The position numbers and the translations under genes were made by a program. Positions 35,614 to 44,354 of a DNA stretch of 64,000 nucleotides are shown piece by piece. Origin of the DNA: an uncultured Agromyces sp. (GTDB taxonomy: Bacteria > Actinomycetota > Actinomycetes > Actinomycetales > Microbacteriaceae); contig CAJXGN010000002.1 of assembly GCA_913053875.1 (NCBI GenBank), positions 310,001 through 374,000 on the forward strand, written 5' to 3'. Under the pieces are notes generated by a model that did no database searches, was not told where the DNA came from, and saw only the letters and a list, made by a program, of their open reading frames with translations. Position 1 is the first letter of the stretch. Each line of letters starts with the position of its first letter.

Positions 35614-36297
35614 TCAGCCGGGGAGGTCGGCGTGGGCGAGCACCCAGGAGTGCATCGCGATCGCCGCGGCCGCTGAGGCGTTGATCGAGCGGGTCGAGCC
35701 GAACTGGGCGATCTCGACGATCGCGTCGGCGACGGCGGTCGCCTCGGTCGAGAGGCCTGGCCCCTCCTGACCGAACAGGAGCACGCAGGTCTCGGGCCAG
35801 GCGAACGTCTCGATCGGCACTGCGCCGGGCACGTTGTCGACCGCGATGATCGGCACGCCCGCCGCGCGGGCCCAGTCTGCGAACGACGCGACGTCGTCGT
35901 GGTGGTCGACGTGCTGGTAGCGGTCGGTCACCATCGCGCCGCGCTTGTTCCACCGGCGACGCCCGATGATGTGCACGGTGTCGGCCGCGAACGCGTTCGC
36001 GCTGCGCACGATCGACCCGATGTTCATGTCGTGCTGCCAGTTCTCGATGGCCACGTGGAACGGATGCCGGCGCTCGTCGAGATCCGCCACGATCGCGTCC
36101 ATGCGCCAGTAGCGGTACCGGTCGATCACGTTGCGCGTGTCGCCCGCCGCGAGCAGCTCGGGGTCGTAGCGCGGGTCGTCGGGCCACGCGTCCGGCCCGC
36201 CGGGCCACGGGCCGACACCGTGCGTCGAGCGCTCGGGGCTCGGCTCAGGAGCGGCTCGACCCTGCGACTCGGGGGTGGACTCGGGACCGGTCTGCAC
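35614..36297 (-). CDS. SpoU/TrmH family RNA methyltransferase
   Basis: 227 aa. SPOUT motifs are all present: IENWQHDMNIGSIVRSANAF (motif 1), CVLLFGQEGPGLS (motif 2) and FGSTRSINASAAAAIAMHSW (motif 3), forming the SAM-binding knot. It 2'-O-methylates a tRNA or rRNA ribose; which one cannot be told. An ~50-residue Pro/Gly/Ala-rich N-terminus precedes it. The GTG start has TAGCCT 6 nt upstream (leaderless). Confidence 0.87.
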   Translation of the reverse strand: MQTGPESTPESQGRAAPEPSPERSTHGVGPWPGGPDAWPDDPRYDPELLAAGDTRNVIDRYRYWRMDAIVADLDERRHPFHVAIENWQHDMNIGSIVRSANAFAADTVHIIGRRRWNKRGAMVTDRYQHVDHHDDVASFADWARAAGVPIIAVDNVPGAVPIETFAWPETCVLLFGQEGPGLSTEATAVADAIVEIAQFGSTRSINASAAAAIAMHSWVLAHADLPG

Positions 36298-36414
36298 GCC
36301 CCAAGGCTACGCGGATGCGACGGGACCGGCGCACGCCCGCGTGCCGGCGCGGATGCGGTCGACCGGACCACGCCCGGCAGCGCGCACGCCGCCACGCGGC
36401 ATCCGCTCGTCGGG

Positions 36415-36432
36415 TTTTCGGTGACCCGAAAA
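36415..36432. promoter_or_regulatory. DtxR/MntR-type palindrome, distal site
   Basis: TTTTCGGTGACCCGAAAA is a perfect 7-4-7 inverted repeat over the -35 region of the metal importer. Its centre lies 27 bp from that of the second site. AT-flanked CGG/CCG dyads of this length are typical for manganese- or iron-responsive DtxR-family repressors. Confidence 0.65.
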
Positions 36433-36442
36433 ATGTGTACGA

Positions 36443-36458
36443 TTTCGGTATGCCGAAA
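36443..36458. promoter_or_regulatory. DtxR/MntR-type palindrome over the start codon
   Basis: TTTCGGTATGCCGAAA is a perfect 6-4-6 inverted repeat containing the ATG (36450) of the importer's first gene. TACGAT (36438-36443) between the two palindromes is the -10 box and would start transcription at or next to the ATG, giving a leaderless message. Repressor on both sites would shut the promoter. Confidence 0.65.
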
Positions 36459-37403
36459 AGGTCGACGGATGCCCCGAGCCGACGCCGCAGCGGACGCGCC
36501 GTCGCCACGATCGCGAGCGCCGTCGCGGCCGCCCTCGCGCTGGCCGGGTGCTCGGTCGCGGCGAACGGCGAGGACGACGATCGCCCGGTGGTGCTCACCA
36601 CGTTCACGGTGCTGCAGGACATCGCGCAGGAGGTCGCCGGCGAGCACCTGCGGGTCGAGTCGATCACGAAGGTCGGCGCGGAGATCCACGGCTACGAGCC
36701 GACGCCCGGCGACCTGCGGCGCGCGGCGGAGGCCGACCTGATCCTCGACAACGGGCTGAACCTCGAGGCGTGGTTCGCGCAGTTCGTCGAGGGGCTCGAC
36801 GTGCCGCACGTCGTGGTGAGCGAGGGCGTCGAGGTCATGTCGATCACCGAGGACGCGTACGAGGGGCTGCCGAACCCGCACGCCTGGATGTCGCCGCTCA
36901 ACGTGCAGGTCTACGCCGCGAACATGGCCGACGCGTTCGCCGAGCTCGACCCCGCCAACGCCGACGCGTTCGCCGCGAACGCCGCCGCCTACGCCGACGA
37001 GCTGCAGGCCGTGCACGACGAGCTGGTCGCCGAGCTCGCCACGCTGCCCGAGGCCGAGCGCGCACTCGTCACCTGCGAGGGCGCCTTCTCGTATCTGGCC
37101 CGCGACGCCGGCCTCACCGAGCGCTACATCTGGGCCGTCAACGCCGAGCAGCAGGCGACCCCGCAGCAGATCGCGGGCGCGATCGAGTTCGTGCGCGACA
37201 ACGACGTGCCGGCCGTGTTCTGCGAGTCGACGGTGAGCGACAAGCCGATGCAGCAGGTGGTCGAGGCGACGGATGCCGCCTTCGGCGGAACGCTCTACGT
37301 CGACTCGCTCTCCGAGGCCGACGGCCCGGTGCCGACGTACCTCGAGCTGCTGCGCCACGACGCCGACACGATCGTCGCCGCTCTCACGGGGAGCGCCGGA
37401 TGA
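36450..37403 (+). CDS. Metal ABC transporter substrate-binding lipoprotein (MntA/SitA-like)
   Basis: 317 aa cluster A-I metal-binding protein. The lipobox ALAGCS has Cys34. Probable ligands are His in GAEIHGYEP, His in PNPHAWMSPLN, Glu in VFCESTVSD and Asp in TLYVDSLSEADG. P-H-A-W-M-S is more like manganese/iron (SitA/MntA) than zinc ZnuA proteins, and there is no His-rich loop. The operator pair at its start and the DtxR-family gene at 41889 support manganese. It overlaps the ATPase gene (ATGA). Confidence 0.87.
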   Translation: MPKRSTDAPSRRRSGRAVATIASAVAAALALAGCSVAANGEDDDRPVVLTTFTVLQDIAQEVAGEHLRVESITKVGAEIHGYEPTPGDLRRAAEADLILDNGLNLEAWFAQFVEGLDVPHVVVSEGVEVMSITEDAYEGLPNPHAWMSPLNVQVYAANMADAFAELDPANADAFAANAAAYADELQAVHDELVAELATLPEAERALVTCEGAFSYLARDAGLTERYIWAVNAEQQATPQQIAGAIEFVRDNDVPAVFCESTVSDKPMQQVVEATDAAFGGTLYVDSLSEADGPVPTYLELLRHDADTIVAALTGSAG

Positions 37404-38170
37404 CGGGCGCGGTCAGCCCAGGGGCATCCGCCCCCGCCATCGCGGTCGAGCACCTCACCGTGCGCTACGGCGACGTGCTCGCCGTCGACGACGCGTCGAT
37501 CGAGATTGGCGCGGGGCGCGTGTGCGGTCTCGTCGGCATGAACGGGTCGGGCAAGTCGACGCTGTTCAAGGCGATCATGGGCATGGTGCGCCCCGACGAA
37601 GGGCGCATCGCGATCGACGGCGGCCCCGCGAAGGCCGCCCGCAAGGCCGGTGCGATCGGCTACGTGCCGCAGAGCGAAGACGTCGACTGGTCGTTCCCGC
37701 TCAGCGTGCGCGACGTGGTGATGATGGGGCGCTACGGGTTCCAGGGCCCAACCAGGCGGGCGCGCCGGGCCGACCACGAGGCCGTCGACCACGCGCTCGA
37801 GCGGGTCGAGCTCGCCGACCTCGCCGGCCGCCAGATCGGCGCGCTCTCGGGCGGGCAGCGCAAGCGCGCGTTCGTCGCGCGCGGGATCGCGCAGGGCGCC
37901 CGCATCCTGCTGCTCGACGAGCCGTTCGCGGGCGTCGACAAGCGCACCGAGGCGACGGTCACCGACCTGCTGCGCGAGCTCGCCGACGGCGGCGCGACCG
38001 TGCTCGTCTCGACCCACGACCTGCACGCGCTGGCCGACCTCGCCGACGAGGCGATCCTCTTCCTGCGGCGCGTGCTCGTGCACGGCGCGCCCGAGGTCGT
38101 GCTACAGCCCGAGCACCTCGTGCGCGCGTTCGGGCTCGACGTGCTGCGCCGGCCCGAGGAGGCGGCATGA
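37400..38170 (+). CDS. Metal ABC transporter ATPase (MntB/SitB-like)
   Basis: 256 aa. Walker A is GMNGSGKST, the Q-loop YVPQSEDVDWSFPLSVRDVV (the V-D-W-x-F-P block is typical of metal importers), the signature LSGGQRKRAFVARGIAQGA and Walker B ILLLDEPFAGVDKRTE. It overlaps both neighbours by four bases and is part of a three-gene operon. Confidence 0.9.
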   Translation: MTGAVSPGASAPAIAVEHLTVRYGDVLAVDDASIEIGAGRVCGLVGMNGSGKSTLFKAIMGMVRPDEGRIAIDGGPAKAARKAGAIGYVPQSEDVDWSFPLSVRDVVMMGRYGFQGPTRRARRADHEAVDHALERVELADLAGRQIGALSGGQRKRAFVARGIAQGARILLLDEPFAGVDKRTEATVTDLLRELADGGATVLVSTHDLHALADLADEAILFLRRVLVHGAPEVVLQPEHLVRAFGLDVLRRPEEAA

Positions 38171-39057
38171 TCGAATTCCTGCTCGAGCCGCTGACCTACG
38201 ACTTCATGCAGCGCGCCCTTGCCGTCACCGTGACCGCGGCGATCGTCTGCGGCGTGCTGAGCTGCTGGCTCGTGCTCATCGGCTGGTCGCTGCTCGGCGA
38301 CGCCGTGTCGCACGCAGTGCTGCCGGGCGTGGTGATCGCGTACCTGCTCGGCACACCGTTCGCGGTCGGCGCGCTCGTGTTCGGGTTCGCCGCGGTGGCG
38401 CTCATCTTCCTGGTGCGCTCGACGAGCCGGGTGAAGGAGGATGCCGCGATCGGCGTGGTCTTCACGACCCTGTTCGCGCTCGGCCTGGTGCTCATCTCGG
38501 TGTTCCCGAGCCAGACCGACCTCGGGCACATCCTCTTCGGCAACCTGCTCGGCGTGAACACGGTCGACCTCGTGCAGGTGCTCGGCCTCGGCGCGATCAC
38601 GCTCGCGATCCTCGTGTTCAAGCGCCGCGACCTCACGCTCTACGCGTTCGACCCGACCCACGCGAACGCGATCGGCCTGAACCCGCGCGCGCTCGGCGCG
38701 CTGCTGCTCGGCCTGCTCGCGCTCACGGTCGTCGTCGCGCTCCAGGCCGTCGGCGTGGTGCTCGTGGTCGCGATGGTGATCATCCCGGGCGCGACTGCGT
38801 ACCTGCTCACCGACCGGTTCGGGCGGATGCTGCTCATCTCACCCGCGGTCGCCGCCGCGAGCGCCGTCGTCGGCATCTACGCCAGCTACTACCTCGACAC
38901 GTCGTCGGGCGGCATGGTCGTGCTGGCGATGGGCGTCGCGTTCGCGATCGCCTACCTGTTCGCACCGCGGCAGGGCGTGGTGGTGCGGATGCTGCGTCGA
39001 GCGCCCGTGCGCCGCAGGACCACGAGCCGCGCGGGAGACCTGACCGCGGGCGTCTGA
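38167..39057 (+). CDS. Metal ABC transporter permease (MntC/SitC-like)
   Basis: 296 aa with about eight membrane helices of the ZnuB/TroC family (ABC-3). SWLVLIGWSLLGDAVSHAVLPGV-type sequence near residue 40 is the family signature, and VVAMVIIPGATAYLLTD near 205 the late one. The C-terminal 20 residues are Arg-rich and cytoplasmic. Last gene of the operon, followed by two hairpins. Confidence 0.88.
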   Translation: MIEFLLEPLTYDFMQRALAVTVTAAIVCGVLSCWLVLIGWSLLGDAVSHAVLPGVVIAYLLGTPFAVGALVFGFAAVALIFLVRSTSRVKEDAAIGVVFTTLFALGLVLISVFPSQTDLGHILFGNLLGVNTVDLVQVLGLGAITLAILVFKRRDLTLYAFDPTHANAIGLNPRALGALLLGLLALTVVVALQAVGVVLVVAMVIIPGATAYLLTDRFGRMLLISPAVAAASAVVGIYASYYLDTSSGGMVVLAMGVAFAIAYLFAPRQGVVVRMLRRAPVRRRTTSRAGDLTAGV

Positions 39058-39074
39058 GCTCGTGGAACGGGGAA

Positions 39075-39119
39075 CCGCCCCGGGTGCCGGCGCACGGAAA
39101 GCAGTGGCACCCGGGGCGG
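39075..39119. terminator. 14-bp stem terminator after the metal importer
   Basis: CCGCCCCGGGTGCC at 39075-39088 pairs perfectly with 39106-39119 around a 17-nt loop. It starts 18 bp after the permease stop. Confidence 0.7.
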
Positions 39120-39128
39120 GGTCTGAGG

Positions 39129-39169
39129 GCGGATGCCCCGGGGGCGGCTCACCGCTCCGGGGCATCCGC
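39129..39169. terminator. 13-bp stem terminator between convergent genes
   Basis: GCGGATGCCCCGG at 39129-39141 pairs with 39157-39169. It lies 6 bp from the stop of the convergent lyase gene and probably ends that transcript; with the hairpin at 39075 it separates the two genes. Confidence 0.7.
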
Positions 39170-39174
39170 TCGGA

Positions 39175-41715
39175 TCACTCCCCGAAGGTCGCGCTCCACG
39201 TGGAGTCGGCGCCGTCGGCGATGCCGTACCACGGCTTCGGAACCGCGACCACGGTCACCTCGCCCGACACGCTCACCTTGCCGTTCGACGCCGTCACGAG
39301 CTCGCCGTCGACGTAGTAGTCGACGCCGCGCACGTTCGTCGGCACCTGCACCTCGTCCCGGCCGGTGCCGGGGCGGTCCTTGAACCTGGGTGCCGTCGGC
39401 TCCACCGGCTGGGTGAACAGCGCGACCTGCCCGAAGTCCATGTCGCTCGCGAGGTAGTACGACGTGTACGACGGCTGGTTGTAGGTGGTGTTCTGGCGTG
39501 CGACCTCCGCGCGGTACTGCACGTCGTGCATCAGGGTCGGGAGCTTGTGCTCCGTCACCTCGGTCGACGTGTAGATGCGGAGCGCGTCGGAATCGAGCGT
39601 GCGCACGAGCAGCTCCTCGCGCCAGTCGCCGAGCACGTCGGCGACGAGCGAGGGGTTGCCCTTCGTCCAGTTGTTCGCCGCCGTCCCGTCGGCGCTGAGC
39701 AGCGTGCCGCGGGTCCAGTCGTCGATCGTCGGCGTGACGTTGACGGTGGTCTGCGCGCCGTTGACGATCTGCGTGGTGAGGTCGGCCGCCCAGCGGATCG
39801 ACTGGTTCGTGCCCGGGGTGCCCGATTCGAGCTGCGCGCCTGTGGCGCTCAGGAGCCCGGAGGCATCCGTGCCGCCCGGCATGCTCGCCCACAGCTCGAT
39901 GCCGTCGATATCGCTGCGCACGTCGCCGATCATGCCGCGGCCGGTGTCGCGGCCCGAGTAGGCGCCGAACAGGATCTCCCCGGTGGCCGCGTCGCGCAGC
40001 ACCGACCCGTAGGGCGCCCATGCGCCGCCCTCGTGCACGGTCCAGATCTCCTGGCCGGGTCGGCTCGGGTCGATGTCGGTCACGTGCATCGCGTCGCCGT
40101 GCCCGAGCTTCACGAACTCGCCCGGCGCACCGCTGCCCTCGGGCAGCACGTCGTACGAGCTGTAGAGCAGGCTGCCGTCGTGGTCGATGGTCGCAGATCC
40201 GTAGACGATCTCGTGCTTGCCGTCGCCGTCGACGTCCGCCGCGCTCAGCGAGTGGAAGCCCTGCGTGGTGAGGGTGCCGAACTCGGGGTCGGTGCCCTCG
40301 ACGCCGTGCGGGCTGTCGTTGAACGGGTTGGACATCGGCGCGTGCCCGCTGTCGACGAACCAGCGCTGGGAGAGCTCCTCGCCGTCCCAGTCGTACGCCG
40401 CGATCGTGGAGCGCGTGTAGTAGCCACGCGCGAAGATCGCGGACGGGTGCTGGCCGTCGAGGTAGGCGACTCCCGCCAGGAACCGGTCGACTCGGTTGCC
40501 CGGCTCGATGCGCGAGTACGCGTAGTCGCCCCAGATGAGTCCGTCGTCACCGCGCGGCGGGTCGTACGGCACGGTCTCGAGCTCCTCGCCGGTGGCCGAG
40601 TCGAACACCGTCAGGTACTCGGGGCCCGTGATGACGAATCCGTCGAACGTGGTGAGGTCGTTCCGACCCGATCGCCCGGGGGCGTACACGTCGATGAAGT
40701 AGTCGGCGAGCTCGGTCGCCGACTCCTCCGACAGCGGGTACTCGTGCGCGACCGGGATCCCCCATGCCTCCTCGAGCGTCGTCGGCCAGTTGCCGGCGAC
40801 CACCTCGGGGTGCTCCGTCCAGTCCTGGAACACCCCGATGAGGTACTCCCGGTAGTCGGCGGCGCTCATGCGGTAGTCGTCGTCGTGCGAGTAGCCCGCG
40901 TCGAGGTCGGACTGCGGCATCGTCACGTACCGCTCGTCCTCGGCCGAACCGCCGTCGCCGTACGTGATCGACTTCGTGCCGGGTGCCGTCTTCAGCATCG
41001 TCTCGGCGCTGCCGTCGCCGTCGAAGTCGTAGACCATGAACTGCGTGTAGTGCGCTCCGGCGCGGATGTTCACGCCGAGGTCGATGCGGTTCAGCAGCGT
41101 GCCGTCGAGCTCGTAGGTGTCGAGGTAGACGGTGCCCGTGTAGCCCTTCTGCGACACGTCCTTCGAGTTCGACGGGTCCCACTTCACGATGAACTCGTAC
41201 GCCCCGTCGCCGTCGACGTCTGCGACCGAGGCGTCGTTGGCCGAGTAGGTGAACGCCTCGCCGGTGGGCGTGACGCCGTCGGCGGGCTTCGTGAGTGGCA
41301 GGTCGTAGTAGCCGTCGGCCCAGGCGGATGCCTCGGCGCTGTGCTCGCCCACCACGTCGTGCCAGGACGGCGCGACGCTGTACGCCGACGTCGCGGTGCC
41401 GTCGGGGTCGGCGTAGTTGGTGCTGTCGTCGACCGTTGCGACGTGCTCGCCGTCGCGGAAGACGGCGAACGACGGGCCGCCGACGCCGCTGTCGGTGCTG
41501 CCGGACGCCTCGGACGCGAGGAGTCGCCAGCTGAGGAACACGCCCTCGTCGGTCTCGACCGCGACCAGGCCGCGGTCGAGCTGTTCGAATTGCGGGAGGC
41601 CGTCCGGTGGGCCGTCTGGCGGAGTGGCGAGCGCCGGCTGCGCGGCGCCGGCGATGAGGCAGCCGGCCGCAGCCGTTGCAAGGAGCGCGCGGAACGGGTG
41701 GGTTCCGAGATTCAT
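39175..41715 (-). CDS. Secreted rhamnogalacturonan lyase (PL11 family)
   Basis: 846 aa. A signal peptide (residues 1-30, ending AQPALA) is followed by a PL11 eight-bladed propeller: QLDRGLVAVETDEGVFLSWR, the Asp-rich calcium repeats SVADVDGDGAYEFIVKWDPS, YDFDGDGSAETMLKTAPG, SAADVDGDGKHEIVYGSA and GDWREELLVRT. It cleaves the rhamnose-galacturonate backbone of pectin by beta-elimination outside the cell. No transporter or other pectinase gene is adjacent. GGGAAG precedes the ATG. The inverted repeat at 41829 may be its operator. Confidence 0.92.
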   Translation of the reverse strand: MNLGTHPFRALLATAAAGCLIAGAAQPALATPPDGPPDGLPQFEQLDRGLVAVETDEGVFLSWRLLASEASGSTDSGVGGPSFAVFRDGEHVATVDDSTNYADPDGTATSAYSVAPSWHDVVGEHSAEASAWADGYYDLPLTKPADGVTPTGEAFTYSANDASVADVDGDGAYEFIVKWDPSNSKDVSQKGYTGTVYLDTYELDGTLLNRIDLGVNIRAGAHYTQFMVYDFDGDGSAETMLKTAPGTKSITYGDGGSAEDERYVTMPQSDLDAGYSHDDDYRMSAADYREYLIGVFQDWTEHPEVVAGNWPTTLEEAWGIPVAHEYPLSEESATELADYFIDVYAPGRSGRNDLTTFDGFVITGPEYLTVFDSATGEELETVPYDPPRGDDGLIWGDYAYSRIEPGNRVDRFLAGVAYLDGQHPSAIFARGYYTRSTIAAYDWDGEELSQRWFVDSGHAPMSNPFNDSPHGVEGTDPEFGTLTTQGFHSLSAADVDGDGKHEIVYGSATIDHDGSLLYSSYDVLPEGSGAPGEFVKLGHGDAMHVTDIDPSRPGQEIWTVHEGGAWAPYGSVLRDAATGEILFGAYSGRDTGRGMIGDVRSDIDGIELWASMPGGTDASGLLSATGAQLESGTPGTNQSIRWAADLTTQIVNGAQTTVNVTPTIDDWTRGTLLSADGTAANNWTKGNPSLVADVLGDWREELLVRTLDSDALRIYTSTEVTEHKLPTLMHDVQYRAEVARQNTTYNQPSYTSYYLASDMDFGQVALFTQPVEPTAPRFKDRPGTGRDEVQVPTNVRGVDYYVDGELVTASNGKVSVSGEVTVVAVPKPWYGIADGADSTWSATFGE

Positions 41716-41828
41716 CGTCGAATCACTTCCCGGGCGAGGAACGCCCATCGGTCGGGGGCGATCGCGGCCTCGTGGGCCGCTTCCCCCTGTGGAATTGGAA
41801 TGCGCTTTCCGTGCGTCCCATGACGCTA

Positions 41829-41845
41829 ACCCCCCAAACGGGGGT
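41829..41845. promoter_or_regulatory. Inverted repeat between divergent lyase and DtxR-type gene
   Basis: ACCCCC and GGGGGT arms flank CAAAC. It lies 114 bp from the lyase start and 44 bp before the metal-regulator start. It may be a regulator site for either gene; which one is not decidable. Confidence 0.35.
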
Positions 41846-41888
41846 GGGTCAAGGGCCAGCGCAAAAGTCGACCGGTATCCTGACCCCG

Positions 41889-42596
41889 ATGCCCACCTCC
41901 ACGAGCCCCGCGGTCGAGGACTACCTCAAGACCATCTACGGCCATACCGAGTGGCAGGACGAACCGATCACGCCCTCGGTGCTCGCCGGCAAGCTCGGCG
42001 TCGCGCCCTCCTCCGTCACCGAAATGGTCAAGAAGATGGCGGCGGCCGGCCTCGTCTCGCACGTGCCGTACGGCGCGGTGCGCCTGACGCCCGGTGGCAC
42101 GATGCGGGCGCTGGCGGTCGTGCGGCGGCACCGCCTCATCGAGACCTGGCTCGTGCGCGAGATGGGTTACGCGTGGGACGAGGTGCACGACGAGGCCGAG
42201 GTGCTCGAGCACTCCATCAGCGACCGGCTGCTCGAGGCGATCGACGCCCGGCTCGGCCGACCCGACCGCGATCCGCACGGCGACCCGATTCCCCGGGCCG
42301 ACGGCACGCGCGAGCAGGCCGAGGCGGTGCTGCTCTCCGAGGCATCCGTCGCCCACGTCGGCCGCGTGGTGCGCATCAGCGACCGCGACCCGGCGGTGCT
42401 GCGCGACCTCGTCGAGGTGGGCGTGGGGCTCGACACGGTGCTGACGCTGACGGATGCCACGCCCGACGCCGTCACGGTCGAGCTCGACCCCTCGGCGACG
42501 CCGCAGACGACGGATGCCCCTGGGCCGGCGCCCGTCGCCTCGGCACCGCTGCACCTGCCGCGCACGCACGCCGACGCCATCTGGGTGACCGCCTGA
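41889..42596 (+). CDS. DtxR/MntR family metal-dependent regulator
   Basis: 235 aa. The winged helix PAVEDYLKTIYGHTEWQDEP with VLAGKLGVAPSSVTEMVKKM is at residues 7-49, the metal-binding dimerisation domain has VRRHRLIETWLVREMGYAWD, VHDEAEVLEHSIS and HGDPIP, and a C-terminal FeoA/SH3-like domain follows. It represses metal uptake when Mn or Fe is bound. The palindromes at 36415 and 36443 are the expected targets. TATCCT (41876-41881) lies 7 nt before the ATG: leaderless. Confidence 0.88.
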   Translation: MPTSTSPAVEDYLKTIYGHTEWQDEPITPSVLAGKLGVAPSSVTEMVKKMAAAGLVSHVPYGAVRLTPGGTMRALAVVRRHRLIETWLVREMGYAWDEVHDEAEVLEHSISDRLLEAIDARLGRPDRDPHGDPIPRADGTREQAEAVLLSEASVAHVGRVVRISDRDPAVLRDLVEVGVGLDTVLTLTDATPDAVTVELDPSATPQTTDAPGPAPVASAPLHLPRTHADAIWVTA

Positions 42597-42695
42597 CGCG
42601 GACCTCCGCGACCGTTCGCGGTCGGCGTGCACGCCTCCCGCCGCATCCGCCGGACGCCCCTTCCCACCGCGCCCGCGGTGATGCACGATGAGGGC

Positions 42696-44354
42696 ATGGG
42701 AGGCGAAGGCACGACGGCCATGCCCCGGCTGACGGATGCGCAGTGGCAGCGACTCACCCGGTACGGCGTCGCCGTCGACACGGCGGTCGGCGACGTGCTG
42801 TTCCGCACCGGCGAGCGCTGGTACGACCTGGTGCTCGTCGAGCGCGGCGCGGTCGATGTCGTGCGCGACGAGCTGCCGTGGGCGGGTGAGGCGACGATCG
42901 CGACCGTGGGCCAGCGCGGGTTCGTCGGCGAGCTCGGCCTGCTGAACGGGCAGCGCGCGTTCCTCACCGCACGCGTCTCCGAGGCCGGCGTCGTGTACCA
43001 CATCGACCACGCGGGCCTCACCCGGCTCATGGCCGAGGACGACGAGCTCTGCGACCTCATGCTGCGCGCGCTGTGGGCCAGGCGCGAGCAGCTGCGCTCG
43101 GGCCCGGCCGCATGGACGCTGAAGATCGTGGCATCCGACCGCACCGTCGAGGGGCACGCGCTGCGCCGCTACGTCGAGCGGCTCGAGCTCGTGCACACCT
43201 GGGTCGATCCCGACGACGTGCCGCCCGACTACCTCAACGTGCACGACCTCACCGAAGACGACCTGCCCATCGCGATCGTGCAGGGCGAGTACCTGCGCAA
43301 CGCGACGCCCGGGCAGGTGGCCGAGCTGCTCGGCCTGGCGTACACGGCCGACGACGACGTCGCGGTCGACCTGGCCGTCGTCGGCGCGGGCCCGGCCGGT
43401 CTGGCCGCCGCGATCTACGGGGCATCCGAGGGCCTGCGCACCGTGCTGCTCGACTCGGTCGCGCCCGGCGGGCAGTCGGCGTCGACCTCGCGCATCGAGA
43501 ACTACCTCGGGTTCCCGTTCGGCGTGAGCGGCGACGCGCTCACCGCCCAGGCGTCACTGCAGGCGTTCAAGTTCGGCGTGCAGATGGTCGCGCCGTGCGA
43601 GGGCGTGCGCCTCGAGCACGACGGCGGCCCGCTGCGGCTCGTGCTCGCCGACGGCACGATCGTCGACGCGCGTTCCGTGATCGTCGCGACGGGCGTCTCG
43701 TACCGCACGCTCGCGTTGCCGCGCTGGGCCGACTTCGAGGGCGCGGGCATCTCGTATGCGGCCACGGCGCTCGAGATCCGGCAGGCCGCGGGGCGCGACG
43801 TGGTCGTCGTCGGCGGGGCGAACTCGGCCGGGCAGGCGGCCCTCGCGCTGGCGGGGAGCGGCTGTCGCGTGCACATCGTCGTGCGCAGCGAAGACCTCGG
43901 GGCGCGCATGTCGAGCTACCTCGTCGACCGCATCCGCGAGGATCCGCGCATCGAGGTGCACACCGGAACCGAGGTGGGCGAGCTGCACGGCGACGGCGCG
44001 CTCGAGGGGGTCGGCCTCAGGGCGACGGGCGGGGCGGATGCCTCGGAGGAGCGCGTCGACTGCAGCCAGCTGTTCTGCTTCATCGGCGCCGAGCCGTCGA
44101 CCGGGTGGCTCACCGACGTCGACCGCGACGACCACGGGTTCGTGCTGACCGGCGCCGACGTGCTCGGCCTCGGCGACGAGTGGCAGGCGCTCGGCCGCAT
44201 GCCGCTGCCGTTCGAGACGTCGATCCCCGGCGTGTTCGCCGCAGGCGACGTGCGCCGCGGGTCGATGAAGCGGGTCGCGGCGGCCGTGGGCGAGGGCTCC
44301 AGCGCCGTGGCATCCGTGCACCGTGCCCTCGCCGCGATGGAGGTGCCGGCATGA
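42696..44354 (+). CDS. FAD-dependent oxidoreductase with cyclic-nucleotide-binding domain
   Basis: About 552 aa. An N-terminal cNMP-binding-like fold (residues ~10-130; GDVLFRTGERWYDLVLVERG) and a short linker precede a thioredoxin-reductase-like flavoprotein: AVVGAGPAGLAAAIYGASEG for FAD, VVVVGGANSAGQAALALAGS for NADPH and FAAGDVRRGSMKRVAAAVGE for FAD. The redox CxxC of true thioredoxin reductases is absent (the region reads GISYAATALEI). Starts at 42681, 42696 and 42720 are possible; 42696 is favoured by CACGAT 6 nt upstream. It overlaps the UBP zinc-finger gene. Confidence 0.82.
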   Translation: MGGEGTTAMPRLTDAQWQRLTRYGVAVDTAVGDVLFRTGERWYDLVLVERGAVDVVRDELPWAGEATIATVGQRGFVGELGLLNGQRAFLTARVSEAGVVYHIDHAGLTRLMAEDDELCDLMLRALWARREQLRSGPAAWTLKIVASDRTVEGHALRRYVERLELVHTWVDPDDVPPDYLNVHDLTEDDLPIAIVQGEYLRNATPGQVAELLGLAYTADDDVAVDLAVVGAGPAGLAAAIYGASEGLRTVLLDSVAPGGQSASTSRIENYLGFPFGVSGDALTAQASLQAFKFGVQMVAPCEGVRLEHDGGPLRLVLADGTIVDARSVIVATGVSYRTLALPRWADFEGAGISYAATALEIRQAAGRDVVVVGGANSAGQAALALAGSGCRVHIVVRSEDLGARMSSYLVDRIREDPRIEVHTGTEVGELHGDGALEGVGLRATGGADASEERVDCSQLFCFIGAEPSTGWLTDVDRDDHGFVLTGADVLGLGDEWQALGRMPLPFETSIPGVFAAGDVRRGSMKRVAAAVGEGSSAVASVHRALAAMEVPA

